Shown piece by piece: positions 1 through 11,618 of a stretch of 64,000 bases of DNA. Every line of letters begins with the position of its first letter. Positions within the stretch are counted from its first letter, which is position 1. This DNA comes from Strobilurus pachycystidiatus (taxonomy: Eukaryota; Basidiomycota; Agaricomycetes; Agaricales; Physalacriaceae). The notes beneath the pieces are model-generated. The model did not search any database, was not told where the DNA came from, and saw nothing but the letters and a program-made list of their open reading frames with translations. The position numbers were made by a program, and so were the translations under genes. The stretch spans positions 2,294,001 through 2,358,000 of the forward strand of contig JAHLMK010000007.1 of assembly GCA_019915135.1 (NCBI GenBank), given 5' to 3'.

Positions 1-874
1 TCACACTTCTATGTAGACTCCTTCATACTCCGCTCTGTAGCTCAGTTTTTGGACAAGGTAAGTGTGACTGGAGTGATTTTTCCAACACCCGAATGAATAT
101 GGATTCATCTAGCCGGAGTCATCTCTCAACCTCATATTGCTGCACCTGGGTTCAGGCGCATCTGTGTGCGCAATCAAAGATGGGCAATCATACGACACTT
201 CGATGGGCTTGACACCCCTCAATGGCCTTCCCGGTGCTACGCGGTCAGGTGCCATTGACCCCAGTCTCATCTTCCACTACACAAACAAAGCTGGGCGCAT
301 CAGTCACGATCCCAAACTCGCGGCAGAGCTTCACGTTACACAGGTAAGTCCTTCGTGTCAACGAAGGTACTTGCTAACACTGCCTCCTCGCGTAGGCGGA
401 ACACATACTGAACACCCAGTCCGGATGGAAGGCTCTCACAGGCAGCACTGACTTTGGTACTATCACGAAACGCGCACAAGAGGGGTCCGAGGCTGACCGA
501 TTGGCCTTTGACTTATTCGTTGATCGTGTCCTGAACTACGTTGGCTCATACCACCTCAAGCTCGGAGGCCGTGTCGATGCTGTTGTGTTCTCTGGGGGGA
601 TCGGTGAAAAGAGCACTGAGCTCAGAAAGGTGATTGGAGATAAACTAGAGTGTTTGGGCTTCCATGGTGTGGCGGACTCGGCCAACAAGGCTGTGGATGA
701 GCATGATGGTGTTGTTGTTGTGGACATTTCAGCTCAGTCTGCTAGTGAGAAGCGGCTTTTGGTGTGCCGGACGGATGAGCAGGTATGTTTGAGCTTTGTT
801 TATCAGGTGTATAACTCAACGTGTTTTAGTTTGAGATGGCCAGGCAGTGTACGCAACTGGACGAGTTTTGGTGA
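1..874 (+). CDS. ACK1: Acetate kinase, 3' part (5' end outside window)
   Basis: Acetate kinase interconverts acetyl phosphate + ADP and acetate + ATP. In fungi it is thought to work with phosphoketolase (Xfp). Exons read as 1-57, 119-343, 396-782 and 830-874, all in phase. The protein shows the nucleotide/substrate segment [14 protein letters not shown], then [19 protein letters not shown] with the family arginine, and FSGGIGEKS near the C-terminus, in the order expected for the family. The N-terminal third lies upstream of base 1. It ends 180 bp before the next gene on the same strand. Acetate kinase is mainly bacterial, but basidiomycetes are known to carry it, so this is not by itself evidence of recent transfer. 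Confidence 0.93.
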
Positions 875-1054
875 TTGAGCTGTGGACCGTAGAAGACTAT
901 GTATAATAGAAGCAGTAGTGATAATGGACATCTTCACTGTACAGTCGTGCTCTAGAGCTTATGAGGAAGTGTTGGACTGAGGACGTCGGGGCGTCGGGGC
1001 CAATACAAATACCAATTCAGGATCGCGATCAAAAGTGTACTCTTGCCTCCTGTC

Positions 1055-2233
1055 ATGTCGGTATATACCCCTCTAGACGCCCCGACAGCGCCCGACGCGG
1101 TCAAGCACGCTGCTCTCACCGACGCCCAGCTCGCTATTTACGACGCTGTTCACGCGCATTTCGCCGCCGACGCGTACGCGATCCCTGGCATTGAGAATGG
1201 TGCGCTGATGGAGGCTGAAAAGTTCTGGCTGTCGAATGAGTGCCTCCAACGGTGAATGGGCTCGCCTGCTTCTTGTAATGACTTGGGGCTGAATTTGACT
1301 TGACTTTGTGCGCAGATACTGTCGGGCAGTGAAGTGGAAGAATGCGCAAGCGGCGATCCACCGACTGGAGGAGACATTGAAGTGGCGCCGGGAATTCGGC
1401 CTGTACGACAAGTTGACGGCGGACCATGTCGAGCCGGAGGTTTGTGTTCTTCTCTGGGCGCTGTTCACACCTTTTGTTGAGGACAAGCTATGTAGGCGCT
1501 CACAGGAAAGCAAGTCATTTTCGGCTACGACCACCATGGACGGCCTGCTCTATACCTCATTCCTAGCCGTCAAAACACTGTGGAAAATCCGGTCCAGATT
1601 GACTTTACGGTGTGGATGCTCGAGCGCACCATCGACCTCATGGGTCCAGGTGTAGAGTAGGTTTCCATCGCCTTGCCGCTTCCTACCCCGCTTCAATATT
1701 TACATTGTGACAGGGATCTCGCTTTGCTTATCAACTTTGGCGACCGCGGAAAGAACCCGTCCATGGCCACCTCGCGCAAAGTCCTGAACATCCTGCAGGA
1801 GCACTACCCCGAACGCCTAGGGATGGCGCTCATCATAAACATCCCCTTCCTCATCAACGCCTTCTTCAAGCTCATCACGCCCTTCGTCGACCCCATCACG
1901 CGCGAAAAGATGAAGTTCAACGTCGACGCGATCAAGGAGGGGATCTTCTCACCGAATAATCTGATGAAGCATCATTGGGGCGGCACGAGTGATTTCCAGT
2001 ATGAGCACGAGAAGTACTGGAAGCCGTTGGTGGAGATGACGAACAGACGTAGGGAGGGTTGGTTCGCAAACTGGAAGGCACTTGGTGGGACGGTCGGGCT
2101 GAAGGAGTACGACTATAAAACTCGCGGCGTCGAGACGGCAGAGGCGACTGCGACGCCACTAGAGGTATCTGCTGCAGAGGTCACAACAGAGGTATCAGCT
2201 GCAGAGGTCCCAACAGTGACAGCCGATGCATAA
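1055..2233 (+). CDS. CRAL-TRIO (Sec14-like) lipid-transfer protein
   Basis: Predicted 333 aa; exons 1055-1251, 1316-1439, 1496-1656 and 1714-2233. The N-terminal CRAL-TRIO-N segment contains RYCRAVKWKNAQAAIHRLEE (about residues 66-85). The lipid-binding CRAL-TRIO domain follows, with VIFGYDHHGRPALYLIP, then LALLINFGDRG and the ILQEHYPERLGMALIINIPF block. Such proteins shuttle phosphatidylinositol or phosphatidylcholine between membranes. The closest yeast relatives in style are Csr1/Pdr16-type Sec14 homologues, but subfamily assignment is inference. The start at 1055 is the first ATG in frame with the domain. The C-terminal tail carries two imperfect copies of an EVSAAEV motif, likely disordered. 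Confidence 0.9.
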
Positions 2234-2314
2234 AATGTCGTGACCTATATGTATACCCTTAACATAAGTACCCATACTATCGCCAACACTGACTACTTAA
2301 TCGTCCCATTAGAC

Positions 2315-3906
2315 TTAATCAGTCTCTCTTATCATGTCCATGTTTCCCTTGTTCCAAAAGCTTCGAATCGAGGGTATGCTCTTGCCCAATGCGACCATCG
2401 ACGCTGAATCCAACTCTTGCCCGCTACGCCAGACACCGATGTTGTATAGATTCCAGCCTTCGTATGATTGACCGTCCATCATACTCGCAATCGAAGTCTG
2501 TATGAAGTTTAATAGAGATACCAAACGATGGATTCCACTTACCTGGTTGGTGGCGGAATCACCAATATACAAGGTGAGCGACTTCAGGCCCGGCAGCTGA
2601 GTAGCCATCGCGCCAATAACATCTGCATTGAACGAGTAAACGTTCAGTCTCAGAGAGCGCAACTTATAGTTAGGCCCGTTCCTGGCCAAGGTGCCCAGCA
2701 GAACGTTTGCCTGTTCTAACGAAAGATACAGATCCCTCACGACGAGGTTGGTGAGAGTGTCCGCCGACAGCGAGACGGCAAGTCTGAGCGCTTCAAATCC
2801 AATCTGAAGACGCGTAGGGTAGAACTGGAGCTCCTTTATGCGCGGCAACTCTGGGATCATGGACATAGTTTGGAACAACCACTGACTCAGGGGACCATCC
2901 AGAGTATGGTCAGCAGCCGCTCCGCTGGGATTGAGCCAGAGCTGAAGCTCTTCCAGCGTATCCTTATGACGATGGATAAACCGAGTCAGCCCAGCGGGGT
3001 CTGACTTGAGCGCTTTATTGAAGGGTACCCTCACGCGTATACGCTTCATCTTTGGGAACATGCCCAGGTTCTGGAACAAGGAAGACACATCTAGGGACGA
3101 CCAGGACCACAGCATGAGCATCTGGAGCGTGGGGGCGAACGAGTTGATAAAGGGAGCGATTACTGTGTTCAAGACCTCGATGTTCTCTGTGACGGTCAGA
3201 AGGAAGGGATCCGTCAGCTGGAATATCACTTCCTCGAGGGTCGGGATGACAGGATGTGTTTCGATGATGGATTGGAAGGTCGCAAGGTGACCGCCCAGGA
3301 ATAGAGTCTTGAGATGGCTGCCAACCACGGGCCAGGCGGTCTCAAAGACGGAATGGAGGTCGTAGGTCGTGGGCGGATCCCAATAGTCGATTGTCAGGCG
3401 TTCCAGGCCAGTCAGACCCGGCAGAATGCCGACTATGAGCTGCGTGACATCCTCCCGCGGCAAGTTCACTGCACTGGCGGGTTCAGTGCGTGGAGCAAGG
3501 CTGTTCGTAAGGGAGATTTGGATGGGGGAGAAAAGCGAGACGCGGATGGCTTCCAGAGTTTCCCGCACTCGAGCACGAAAGCTGACAACACCTGGAAATA
3601 AGGATGAGCTTTCCCTTTGAGCGGGTAAGACTTTGCATCGTTCTCACCACTGGCAGTCGACGATGTATCTGCTGTACTGGAAATGATATTGAGATTTCTG
3701 ACCCGCGCGGCGAGTTCGCGGTCGTGTAGTCGATTCAACAGCTGCACGACGAACGAGTCGACAGTGCCTATGGTGATTTCCTTGTACCGAACATCCAAAG
3801 CAAGCTGATAGAAGACTCGGTTTACAGCCATGAGTTTGCGTAGCTCTTTATCAGGAATGAATTCTGCAACAAGAAGCCATAATTCGGGAGGAATGCCGCC
3901 ACTCAT
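2315..3906 (-). CDS. F-box/LRR-type protein
   Basis: Predicted 496 aa; exons on the minus strand 3906-3648, 3591-2543 and 2497-2315. The N-terminus (PPELWLLVAEFIPDKELRKL) looks like an F-box, which would bind Skp1 in an SCF ubiquitin ligase. The rest is leucine-rich with LRR-like periodicity (e.g. LERLTIDYW, LKTLFLGGH, LKSLTLYIG). The first intron (3592-3647) is needed to join the F-box to the LRR frame. The second (2498-2542) is 45 nt, in frame and free of stops, so it could also be retained. Large, fast-evolving F-box/LRR families are typical of Agaricomycetes. The substrate cannot be inferred. Confidence 0.75.
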
Positions 3907-5367
3907 GGTGGTGGTGGTCAGAGTAGATGTCGGCGAATTCGGCCCGTGATGATGAGATAATTGGATCGCCTCTACTGTAAAACCTTCACTTCACTCTGAA
4001 CCAAGTACTCCATACCTGGGTCTTCAGCAACAACCGACACTGGCAGCTTCAGAAACATCCATTCATGTAAGTTTACAAGCCATGCGGGAAGCTGGCAATG
4101 CCATATGATTTCAGGGGGGCGGTGGGCGTTGAATGCATGAACGGTGAGCTCTTTACCCGTTGTTTGACTGATCTTATTCATACAGGACGCGCCGGTCGGA
4201 TTCGCTTAGATCGTTGCTTCGGAAGCGCCACGGTAGAAAACGTCTGCAAGTTGGTGCACAATGACTACTCTCTCCCGTTGCTTTAATGATACCGTATTCA
4301 AGTGCCCGACCTCAATTCTGTATCTCACCAAGAAGCGCTTCCTGAATCTGGCCCGTGAAGGAGTAGCTCAAATCATCCTTCAACAATGCTCGGGCAACCG
4401 CAACAAGAGGACCACAACTAGCCCACAAAGGTGCGACCGCACCACTGCCGGGAAGCTCCTTCCGTAGTGCTGTGCTCGGTTCACGCCAGTTGTTCGTGTT
4501 CTATATCTGGAATCTATCGTGACCACTGCAACCGAGTGCGTACCATTCGTATCCTATCTCCTGTATCCTATTGATCCTTCGACATACTTTCATTCGCCTG
4601 TTGTACCAATGGATCAAATACCTTCTTAACTTTGATCTGAGGTCTACTGGGTAATATGCGACATCTCAAGACAATGAAGCTCAAAGGAATAGAGAAGGAA
4701 TGAAGTGTTGGAGCGCACTGAAAGAACGTGGAACTAAGTCCTAGCTGTAAATGGTAAGCAAGTGATCACTATCTCACTGCCATGATTCTCCAACTTTTCG
4801 TTATTAGAAAAAACCAAGTCCCAAAGCACATCTTCAAGCCGGTCATCACGCCCGATTCAGCGAGTCACACTTTGCCGGAATCTTAGCTGTCTGACTTGTG
4901 TGTGTCACCTCATTACGCATGGACAACCACTGGTTCTACACGTTGTTCCAGCAACTGACGTTCCGTCTGCGTTCCGTCTCGAAGTCCACGGTTGGATGAC
5001 CTGGGACCCACGTCAAGATTGTCAGCACCACGTTTACCGCATGTAAAGCGTTTCCGTTTATCTACAGTATGCCTCATAGTTGGACGCCGCCGGGTGGCGC
5101 ATCATCTTCTCTCGTGTAGATCGGACGTGAGAGGTTCTTTGTCCACCTCGTGATTGCGTGGCATATTTGCATGTCCACCTCGTGGTGGTCAGAGGGTTCA
5201 ACTCTTCAATCTCATCCAGAATCATAGATTCATCGGTGGACACGCGTGTTCGATTCCAACCACCATAAGTTGCGTTAGTCCGGAGCGGTGCTCACTAGCT
5301 TGCCTCATACCCAGACTCCTTGAACACGCACCTCTGAAACCTCCAAACGGCAAGAGTCAGACCTAGC
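3907..5367. other. Intergenic region, divergent promoters
   Basis: About 1.46 kb between the starts of the F-box/LRR gene (minus) and the Ca2+/H+ antiporter (plus). Only short open frames occur, none with recognisable protein features or a consistent splice pattern. Close to the antiporter start, about 5329-5371, the sequence resembles a decayed copy of the repeated 66-nt exon found just downstream. Confidence 0.5.
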
Positions 5368-8077
5368 ATGGGTGCGCACGACAAGTAGCCTCTGCCATTC
5401 CTCGCTAACAGCTATCACAATGCAGACACCAGCGGTCACTCGAATCCTCCGGAAAGTGGCGGCACAGATCAACCGCTTGTTGACAGCCATGGTACTTATA
5501 GTTACAGACATCCCTTTCCATTCCTCGCTAACAGTATCTCCGTAGACACCAGCGGTCACTCGAATCCTCCGGAAATTGGCGACATAAATCAACCGCTTGT
5601 CGACAGCCATGGTATATTTACAGGCATCCCTTTCCATTCCTCGCTAACAGTATCTCCAATGTAGACACCAGCGGTCACTCAAATCCTCCGAAAAGTAGCG
5701 GCACAGATCAGCCGCCTGTCGAGAGCCATAGCATAACTGCAGGCATCCCTACAACCAAAGTCCACACAGATGCAACCACGATCCACCCTCGCAGACAAGG
5801 CACGGACGAAACGGCCCAAATGGCTAGACGCCTTTCATCCATGACATCTAGCCTGAAAAGAACCGGAACGATCCTCATGACGCCCGAGAAGAGAGTGGGA
5901 TCACCACCATCGGTTCTTCGAAGCACGAAATTTATATTGACATACAGTTGTACGTTCCCCGTTGGTCTGCTCTCCGTTATAGACATTGACCCCCCCTATA
6001 GGGTTGAACGTTCTCCTCATCTTCATCCCTGTCTCAGTGCGTGCACCGACAGGACATTTCTCGCGTTGCTTACAACTTATGTAGTGGGCGCTTCATTTCG
6101 CTCTGGCAGGCAAACGAGACACAGTCATCTTCGTCTGTATGCCACACTTTCGGCCCATCCCATCAACTAGCTTCTGATACTGCAATAGGCTGTTTCCTGG
6201 CGAAAATGCCACTGACAATGGTTTGTCAAGTGCGCCCGTCGTATGCAGTGACGCTCATAGCCATTCAGTTACTCGCGTTTGCTACCGATGAACTGTCGAT
6301 GCGAGTAGGCCACACCCTGGCCGGTCTATTGCATGCTACTTTGGTATGTTCTTGGCGCATCAATCGCGTAACTTCTCATCTTTCTATATTAGGGTAATGC
6401 GTAAGTCTATGATCTCTTCAACGTCGATCCAGCAAGTGACATGACCTTGGACATGACCATCGACTTTCTCCAGGGTTGAGCTCATAGTGTCGGTAAGCAC
6501 CATCAAATATTCCGTGTACAGCCAAATGACAGCATATTCAGATCATAGCGCTCCGCAAGTGTGAACTGCAGATTGTACATTCCTTATGTATGTGCGCCAT
6601 CTTTATGCCGGTCAAAAATCATGTCACGATCCTATTATAGTGGTCGGATCGATACTCAGTAATCTCCGTGAGTCGCCCAGTCTTGGATTACCACAACCGC
6701 GCTCAGACAGCGCTCAGTCTTGGTCCTTGGAATGTGCTTCTTTGCCGGTGGTCTCAAATTTCAAGAGCAGGGTTTTGGTCAAGGTGTGATCTTGTCGTTC
6801 TGTGAATCAGGCACTGTACTGACGTCCTTGACGCGACAGTCGCAACTCACATGAACTTTTCTCTACTCACCGTCAGTGTGATTGCCATTCTCCTTCCGGC
6901 AGCATTCCACTTTTCTGTTGATGATAATCCCAACGAAAATGAGACTTCCGACATTCTGCATGTCAGTCACGGTGTTGCAATCATCCTCCTGTTCAGTATG
7001 CATTCGTGGCCTGCTCGTTGTCATTTCACTGATGGTGTCTTTAGTTTATGCCTCGTATCTCCTCTTTCAACTTTTCTCGCACGCCGCCATCTACGATGAC
7101 GATACTGATGTTCAGAAATCCACTAAGTATGAGAGTAGGTCACTAAAATACAAGGCGTACAAGCCACGGAGAGAAGAAGCCCGCATTGCCGCATTGTCCC
7201 CACAAGATCTCCAAGCTCAGAAACTGGAGGAGGAGGAAGAGGAAGAGGAAGAGGAAATGCCGCAACTTAGCGTGTGGATGACTGTTGCCCTGCTTGTCAG
7301 TGTAACCGTTGTGAGTCCCCCAATCTCGTTCGGAGGTCTCACTGCTGAGTGATTCTTCGACAGCTGGTCACTATCACCGCAAAGTTCCTTGTGGATTCAA
7401 TAGACGGTATGACAGGAAAGGGCGGTATCAGCAAGGAGTTTGTTGGTGTGATTCTTCTGCCCATTGTCGGAAACATGGCCGAACATATTGACGCTGTGAC
7501 TATTTCCGTCAAGGACAAGTTGAATCTCAGTATGGGCGTCGCCGTGGGATCAAGTATCGTGAGTCTAACAGTACTAGCACTGCCTTCCTTATTCAGCAAC
7601 CAACGTCTTTTTCTCCTAGCAAATGGCCCTCTGTGTCATCCCGTACGTGCTGCGGCATAGCTACAGGACGAGCATCTTTGAATCATTTTTTCTCTCTTTC
7701 AGGTTCATTGTTATTCTTGGATGGATCATGGGCAAGCCCATGACACTGCTGTTTGACCCATATGAATCTGTCGTTATGTTCCTAACTGGTTCGTGTTCTC
7801 AAACATGCCGCTTCCCCGTCTGACGCTTACTGTAGTGTTGACCTTGAACTACGTTATCCAGGACGGCAAGTCTCACTGGCTGGAGGGTATGATTCTCATG
7901 TGTGAGTACTCTCGCTCTCTGAGTTCTACCGTTATTGAATGTCAAGTTGCAGGTCTCTATGTTATCCTTGGCGTCACCTTTTGGTACTATCCTGGTCGGT
8001 TGACGTCTCTCATTCAATACGGTCGATTGACCGGTATCTTAGGTGTCGATCTTCTGGAAGCGACGTGTTCGGCTTGA
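5368..8077 (+). CDS. VCX1: Vacuolar Ca2+/H+ antiporter (CAX family)
   Basis: Predicted 553 aa in 21 exons: 5368-5371, 5426-5491, 5546-5611, 5665-5949, 6002-6036, 6085-6136, 6189-6224, 6261-6343, 6393-6400, 6474-6492, 6542-6587, 6641-6667, 6718-6783, 6840-6995, 7045-7310, 7364-7558, 7620-7642, 7703-7788, 7836-7901, 7953-7994, 8043-8077. CAX proteins exchange cytosolic Ca2+ for vacuolar H+. The two cation-binding c-motifs are present: GNAVE (about residue 210) and PIVGNMAEH (about 440). Around them lie FATDELSMRVG, VGSILSNLLLVLGMCFF and VAVGSSI. An acidic run of glutamates (bases 7229-7257) sits in the central cytosolic loop, as in the family. The N-terminus is unusual: three 22-residue repeats encoded by duplicated exons. 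The start (ATGG then an intron) is the only in-phase ATG I found before the first repeat. The 36-nt intron 6225-6260 is in frame and uncertain. Confidence 0.88.
5426..5750 (+). repeat. Tandem exon-intron duplication, three copies
   Basis: Three head-to-tail copies of a ~120-bp unit. Each contains a 66-nt exon (5426-5491, 5546-5611, 5665-5730) preceded by an intron end that keeps its AG. Each exon encodes a 22-residue repeat starting DTSGHSNPP and ending SH. The phase (1,2) is symmetric, so copies can be added without frameshift. Copies 1 and 2 keep a GT donor after CATG. In copy 3 the donor position is changed to AGC and the former intron start is read as coding. Confidence 0.85.
7229..7257 (+). 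repeat. GAG/GAA microsatellite encoding poly-Glu
   Basis: A purine trinucleotide tract inside the antiporter gene that encodes about ten consecutive glutamates in the loop between the two halves of the transporter. Acidic central loops are a known CAX feature. Confidence 0.8.
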
Positions 8078-8346
8078 TCTCGACTCGACCATATACCCAT
8101 CCCTGACCCATCCCTCGGTTCGGTTGAGTTCTTGCGAGTCATTATACTCCCACTGAGCTTGGCGTACCGCGCGAAACGAGATGATTCAGACGCGACCGAA
8201 GTAACCAAGGGTTGTTTCATTGATCTTGTGGCAGCCTCACTCGATCCGACGCGTACGAATGGGCTTCAGTCGAACTTACAGCAGCCGTCCCGATACTCAG
8301 TAGCCGTCCCGATACTCAAACGTACCTTGATGAAGGTACATATCAA

Positions 8347-11113
8347 CTACAGACTGAAAGTAGTAATAGCACTCCGACTACTCTCCAAGAATTCGAGCGC
8401 CTTCCTAGCATGATCAACAATATCCCTCTCGTCCTCACGCGCAGTAGGTGCATGCCCGTGCCCATGCGTCAAACCGGTCGCGTTCCATTCAGTCATATGC
8501 CGCAACGTAGAATCCAACCCGAGCTCAAGCATCGCACTCCGCGCCTTTGCACTAGTACGCGCCAATTGCAAGATACACGCCACTGCAGGCCGTCGGATAT
8601 CCGGCCGTGGCTCAGACAGACACGTCTGTAATGCTGGGAGAATCTTTGGCGATGAGAGCAAGATGTCCGCGTCTTCAGGTGTAGCATTTCCGAGATTGGC
8701 GAGCACAGAGACGGCCTGTATAGAGTCATTGAACACCAACAAAAGAGAAAGCCACAGTTCGCTTACTTGATGTATTATGTCCTCCTCTAGGGATTTCACC
8801 CGTTCGACAATGAGATCCAGTACAAACATTGCGCCCAAACCCCCCAAAATGAGATCGATGGATTCTTCGTCTGTACACAGATTCCGCAACAAACTCAGAG
8901 ACTGCTCTTGTATTCCATGGTCACCATCCGTGAGAAGACTACAAGACATAGTCAGCCGACGCGCTCTGATATAGCTATAACCACTAATACTTACTCGGTA
9001 AGATGCGGCCAGCCCAGCAATTCCATGAGTTCTTGCTTTTCGTGATACTGAGCCCTGTGTATCACATTCTTTATTGCCCAAAGCGCGTTCAAACGTAAAG
9101 CCGGATCGCCGCTTTCCACGAGTTGGATCAAACGCGGTAGCAGTCCCTGCTCCAGAAAGACCTATACATCCTGATATGTATGAGTTTTACGAGGACGAAT
9201 GTGTCCACATACCGGCTTGAGCGGCGAGAATCCGTTGACGATATTGCATACTGCAAAGAGCGCCGCACTCAAGACACGTCTGTCCTCGTCTTCTTTCTTG
9301 AAGATCTCAAAGACCTTCATCCCAAGTCCGGAATCAACGAGATTGGTTCTAAGCACCGAGATGCCTCGGGCGACTGCACGGATACACTGGCATGCGGCAT
9401 ATCGAACGCCAACATGACGGTGAGATAGAGCGACCCCGATGGTAGGCAACAGTTTGTACTCGTCAGTGATTGCGCGGCGAATATCATTCTCGCTCAAGGA
9501 TATAGAAGCAATGACTGTCAGTGCCGCCTAACATCGTGTCAGATGTCATCCCGAAAGGCAAGATCAGAGCGTACCTCTCTCAAAGCAGAAATCGATTCAG
9601 GTTCTTCATCTTCCTGTTCGTTCAAATCCAACGGTGTGATCGACTGCACCAAAGTAGCCAGTCTTTCAAGAGTGCCACGTTCAAAGGCAATATGTGCTAA
9701 AACGACATCGTCGACGACAAGATAATCTGGAACGAATAGACGGTGAGTGATGTTGTGGCGTGCCCAGGTCCAACATACTTAGTACAAAACATGCCTTGCG
9801 GCGGTTCTGAAGACTCTCCGTGGATGGCGTGGAGATAAGTCGGTTCACCACACTCAGGATCGTACGCGCCGCACGCTCGTCCACCGGCGTGTGCAGGTTC
9901 GCGCGGATTATATGGATGGAACTGTATCGGGGTTAGAGAGATAGATACATTACGACGACGAGTGCGAGTTGACTTACCACAGGCAGGCGGCTAGCTGTAC
10001 CTCCGTTATTTTCGACTTGCACATAGATATGATGTGGGTGAGCGTAGCTATTGATGCTGTTCAGTCGACGTTGTATGGTTGAGCCTCGGTCCATACATTC
10101 TCGATCTTTTCCCCATGTCGTTAATGCAGCTGAGACGGTAGAGTTCTCCTTTGCAAGAGCTGCTAGAGCCAGTAACAGACTCTCTTGGTACTAACCAGTC
10201 TGTGAGAAAAGTTGCCTTCGAAACCATGACCCGCACCTTGTATTCATTTGTCTCTGACAGCAACGTCGATAAATTCCTCACCACCCACCCTCCATTTCGA
10301 TGAAGTAGAGTCGAGGTCGATGAAGTCTTCTCCCAGCCTCGCTTTGTTTTGTTCTCCTTCAGCCTATCTGTCCGAGGGAGCCAGTCAGTGACGGAGCTCC
10401 GGTGGTCGGCTGTTCGCATGGCGGAACCAAGTAGTAGGGCAATGGACGAGCTTGTCTGGGTAGAAGAGTCGACGAGAAGCGGCAGGTAGATGTCTAGAGA
10501 GTCGATCTGTACTAGGCGTTCAACACGAAGAGACTGCGAGATATTGCATGGGCACTGACGTGGAACAGATATTCCAAAGACATCTTCGCCTCGTCTCTGA
10601 TGGTTGATGAGTCGGCGGTGAGTCCCCATTGGCACGGTCCGACTATATCCGCCAACGCTGAAGCGAATGCACGTAAAGCCCTAGCAAAGGCTGCTCGGAG
10701 CACTGGGGGATCGGTTGGTTTTGTGTTGGCGAGAGCAACAAGGAGCGAGCGCAGCGCATCTGCTCTCAGTAAGCTTCCAAGGGCGTCTTCCGAGCCTGGT
10801 CAAGTGCAGTTTAAGGTTAGATGTCAGCAGTCGATGGTGTTACTTGCCATAGGAAAGTGATGCTATTATATGAGCGGCCTCTATGCGCACGTCATCCTTC
10901 GAGCCTTGGGGCTCGTGTTGGATGGGCTGTATGTTCAGAGACTGTACAAGCCTGGCGTCATTCAAGATGTGAGATGTCTTCCTAGGGAAAGCTGGCGCAC
11001 GTCTCGATGAAACCCTCGTCCTGGGCACACTGGCGCTTTACGCTGGGATTGCCGATGACGCTATTCTTGATCTTCTTGAGGCCCGACACGGTCAACGGCG
11101 CCTCGATGGTCAT
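8347..11113 (-). CDS. GID5: Armadillo-repeat protein ARMC8/Vid28 (GID complex)
   Basis: Predicted 734 aa; exons 11113-11001, 10951-10848, 10795-10560, 10506-10237, 10190-10097, 10047-9978, 9921-9779, 9726-9575, 9527-9213, 9161-8995, 8938-8767, 8715-8347. As I recall ARMC8, the blocks align along the whole length: LKKIKNSVIGN at the N-terminus, LRLNALWAIKNV, EQSLSLLRNLC, VSVLANLGNATPED and PDIRRPAVACILQLA. ARMC8/Vid28 is the substrate-receptor adaptor of the GID/CTLH E3 ligase, which degrades gluconeogenic enzymes. The ATG at 11113 follows a good CCACC context. Intron 10796-10847 has a GC donor (GCAAGT). Intron 8716-8766 is in frame without stops. It converges on the Ca2+/H+ antiporter with 269 bp between stops. 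Confidence 0.88.
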
Positions 11114-11618
11114 GGTGGAAGTTAGAAGGAAAGCAGTCGTGAGAACGATCGACGATCGAGACGCTTGACCGCGCGCCGCGCGGTCCTCGAGGCTCCAGCA
11201 GAGATCATTGCTCCGAGTCCAGTCCGAATCCTTGGTCCAGGTTTTGTTGGCAAACCTGCCTGTTGGATTACTCTTTTGTAATCTCACCCGACTTTCATAG
11301 TAGTATGCACTTTCCGTCGTCAAGTTAGCCACGAGCATTCGTCAGTATATCAACCTCGAACAAGAGACCGCCCATGATAGATTGATTGTGTCGCGCTAGC
11401 ATTACTGGCCTTACGTTCCAAATCATGTACCGAAGGCGGAAAACTCAAAGTTGCTTTGACCTCTGCCAGTCGAGTGAAATTACGAGATGGCTTGCTGGTA
11501 TAAATCTATAAGTCATCACAACAACTGCATCCGATACAAGCTGAGAGTAGTATCAAACTAACGATACTGGCGTAGGCGTGGTCTATGAAAGGGTACCCAA
11601 TATGCAATGGTGAACATT
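11114..11618. other. Intergenic region upstream of ARMC8-like gene
   Basis: About 505 bp between the start of the ARMC8-like gene and the stop of PDH E1 alpha, both on the minus strand. It should hold the ARMC8 promoter and the PDH 3' UTR. One minus-strand frame stays open for about 225 bp upstream of the ARMC8 ATG but has no recognisable features. Confidence 0.5.

Noticed and set aside
5305..5637. Minus-strand ORF with repeats
   Set aside because: It is the reverse of the duplicated exons of the antiporter, which have conserved plus-strand splice sites and frame.
5426..5750. CRISPR-like or satellite array
   Set aside because: The units are exon-plus-intron with coding phase kept, in a eukaryote; there are no unique spacers.
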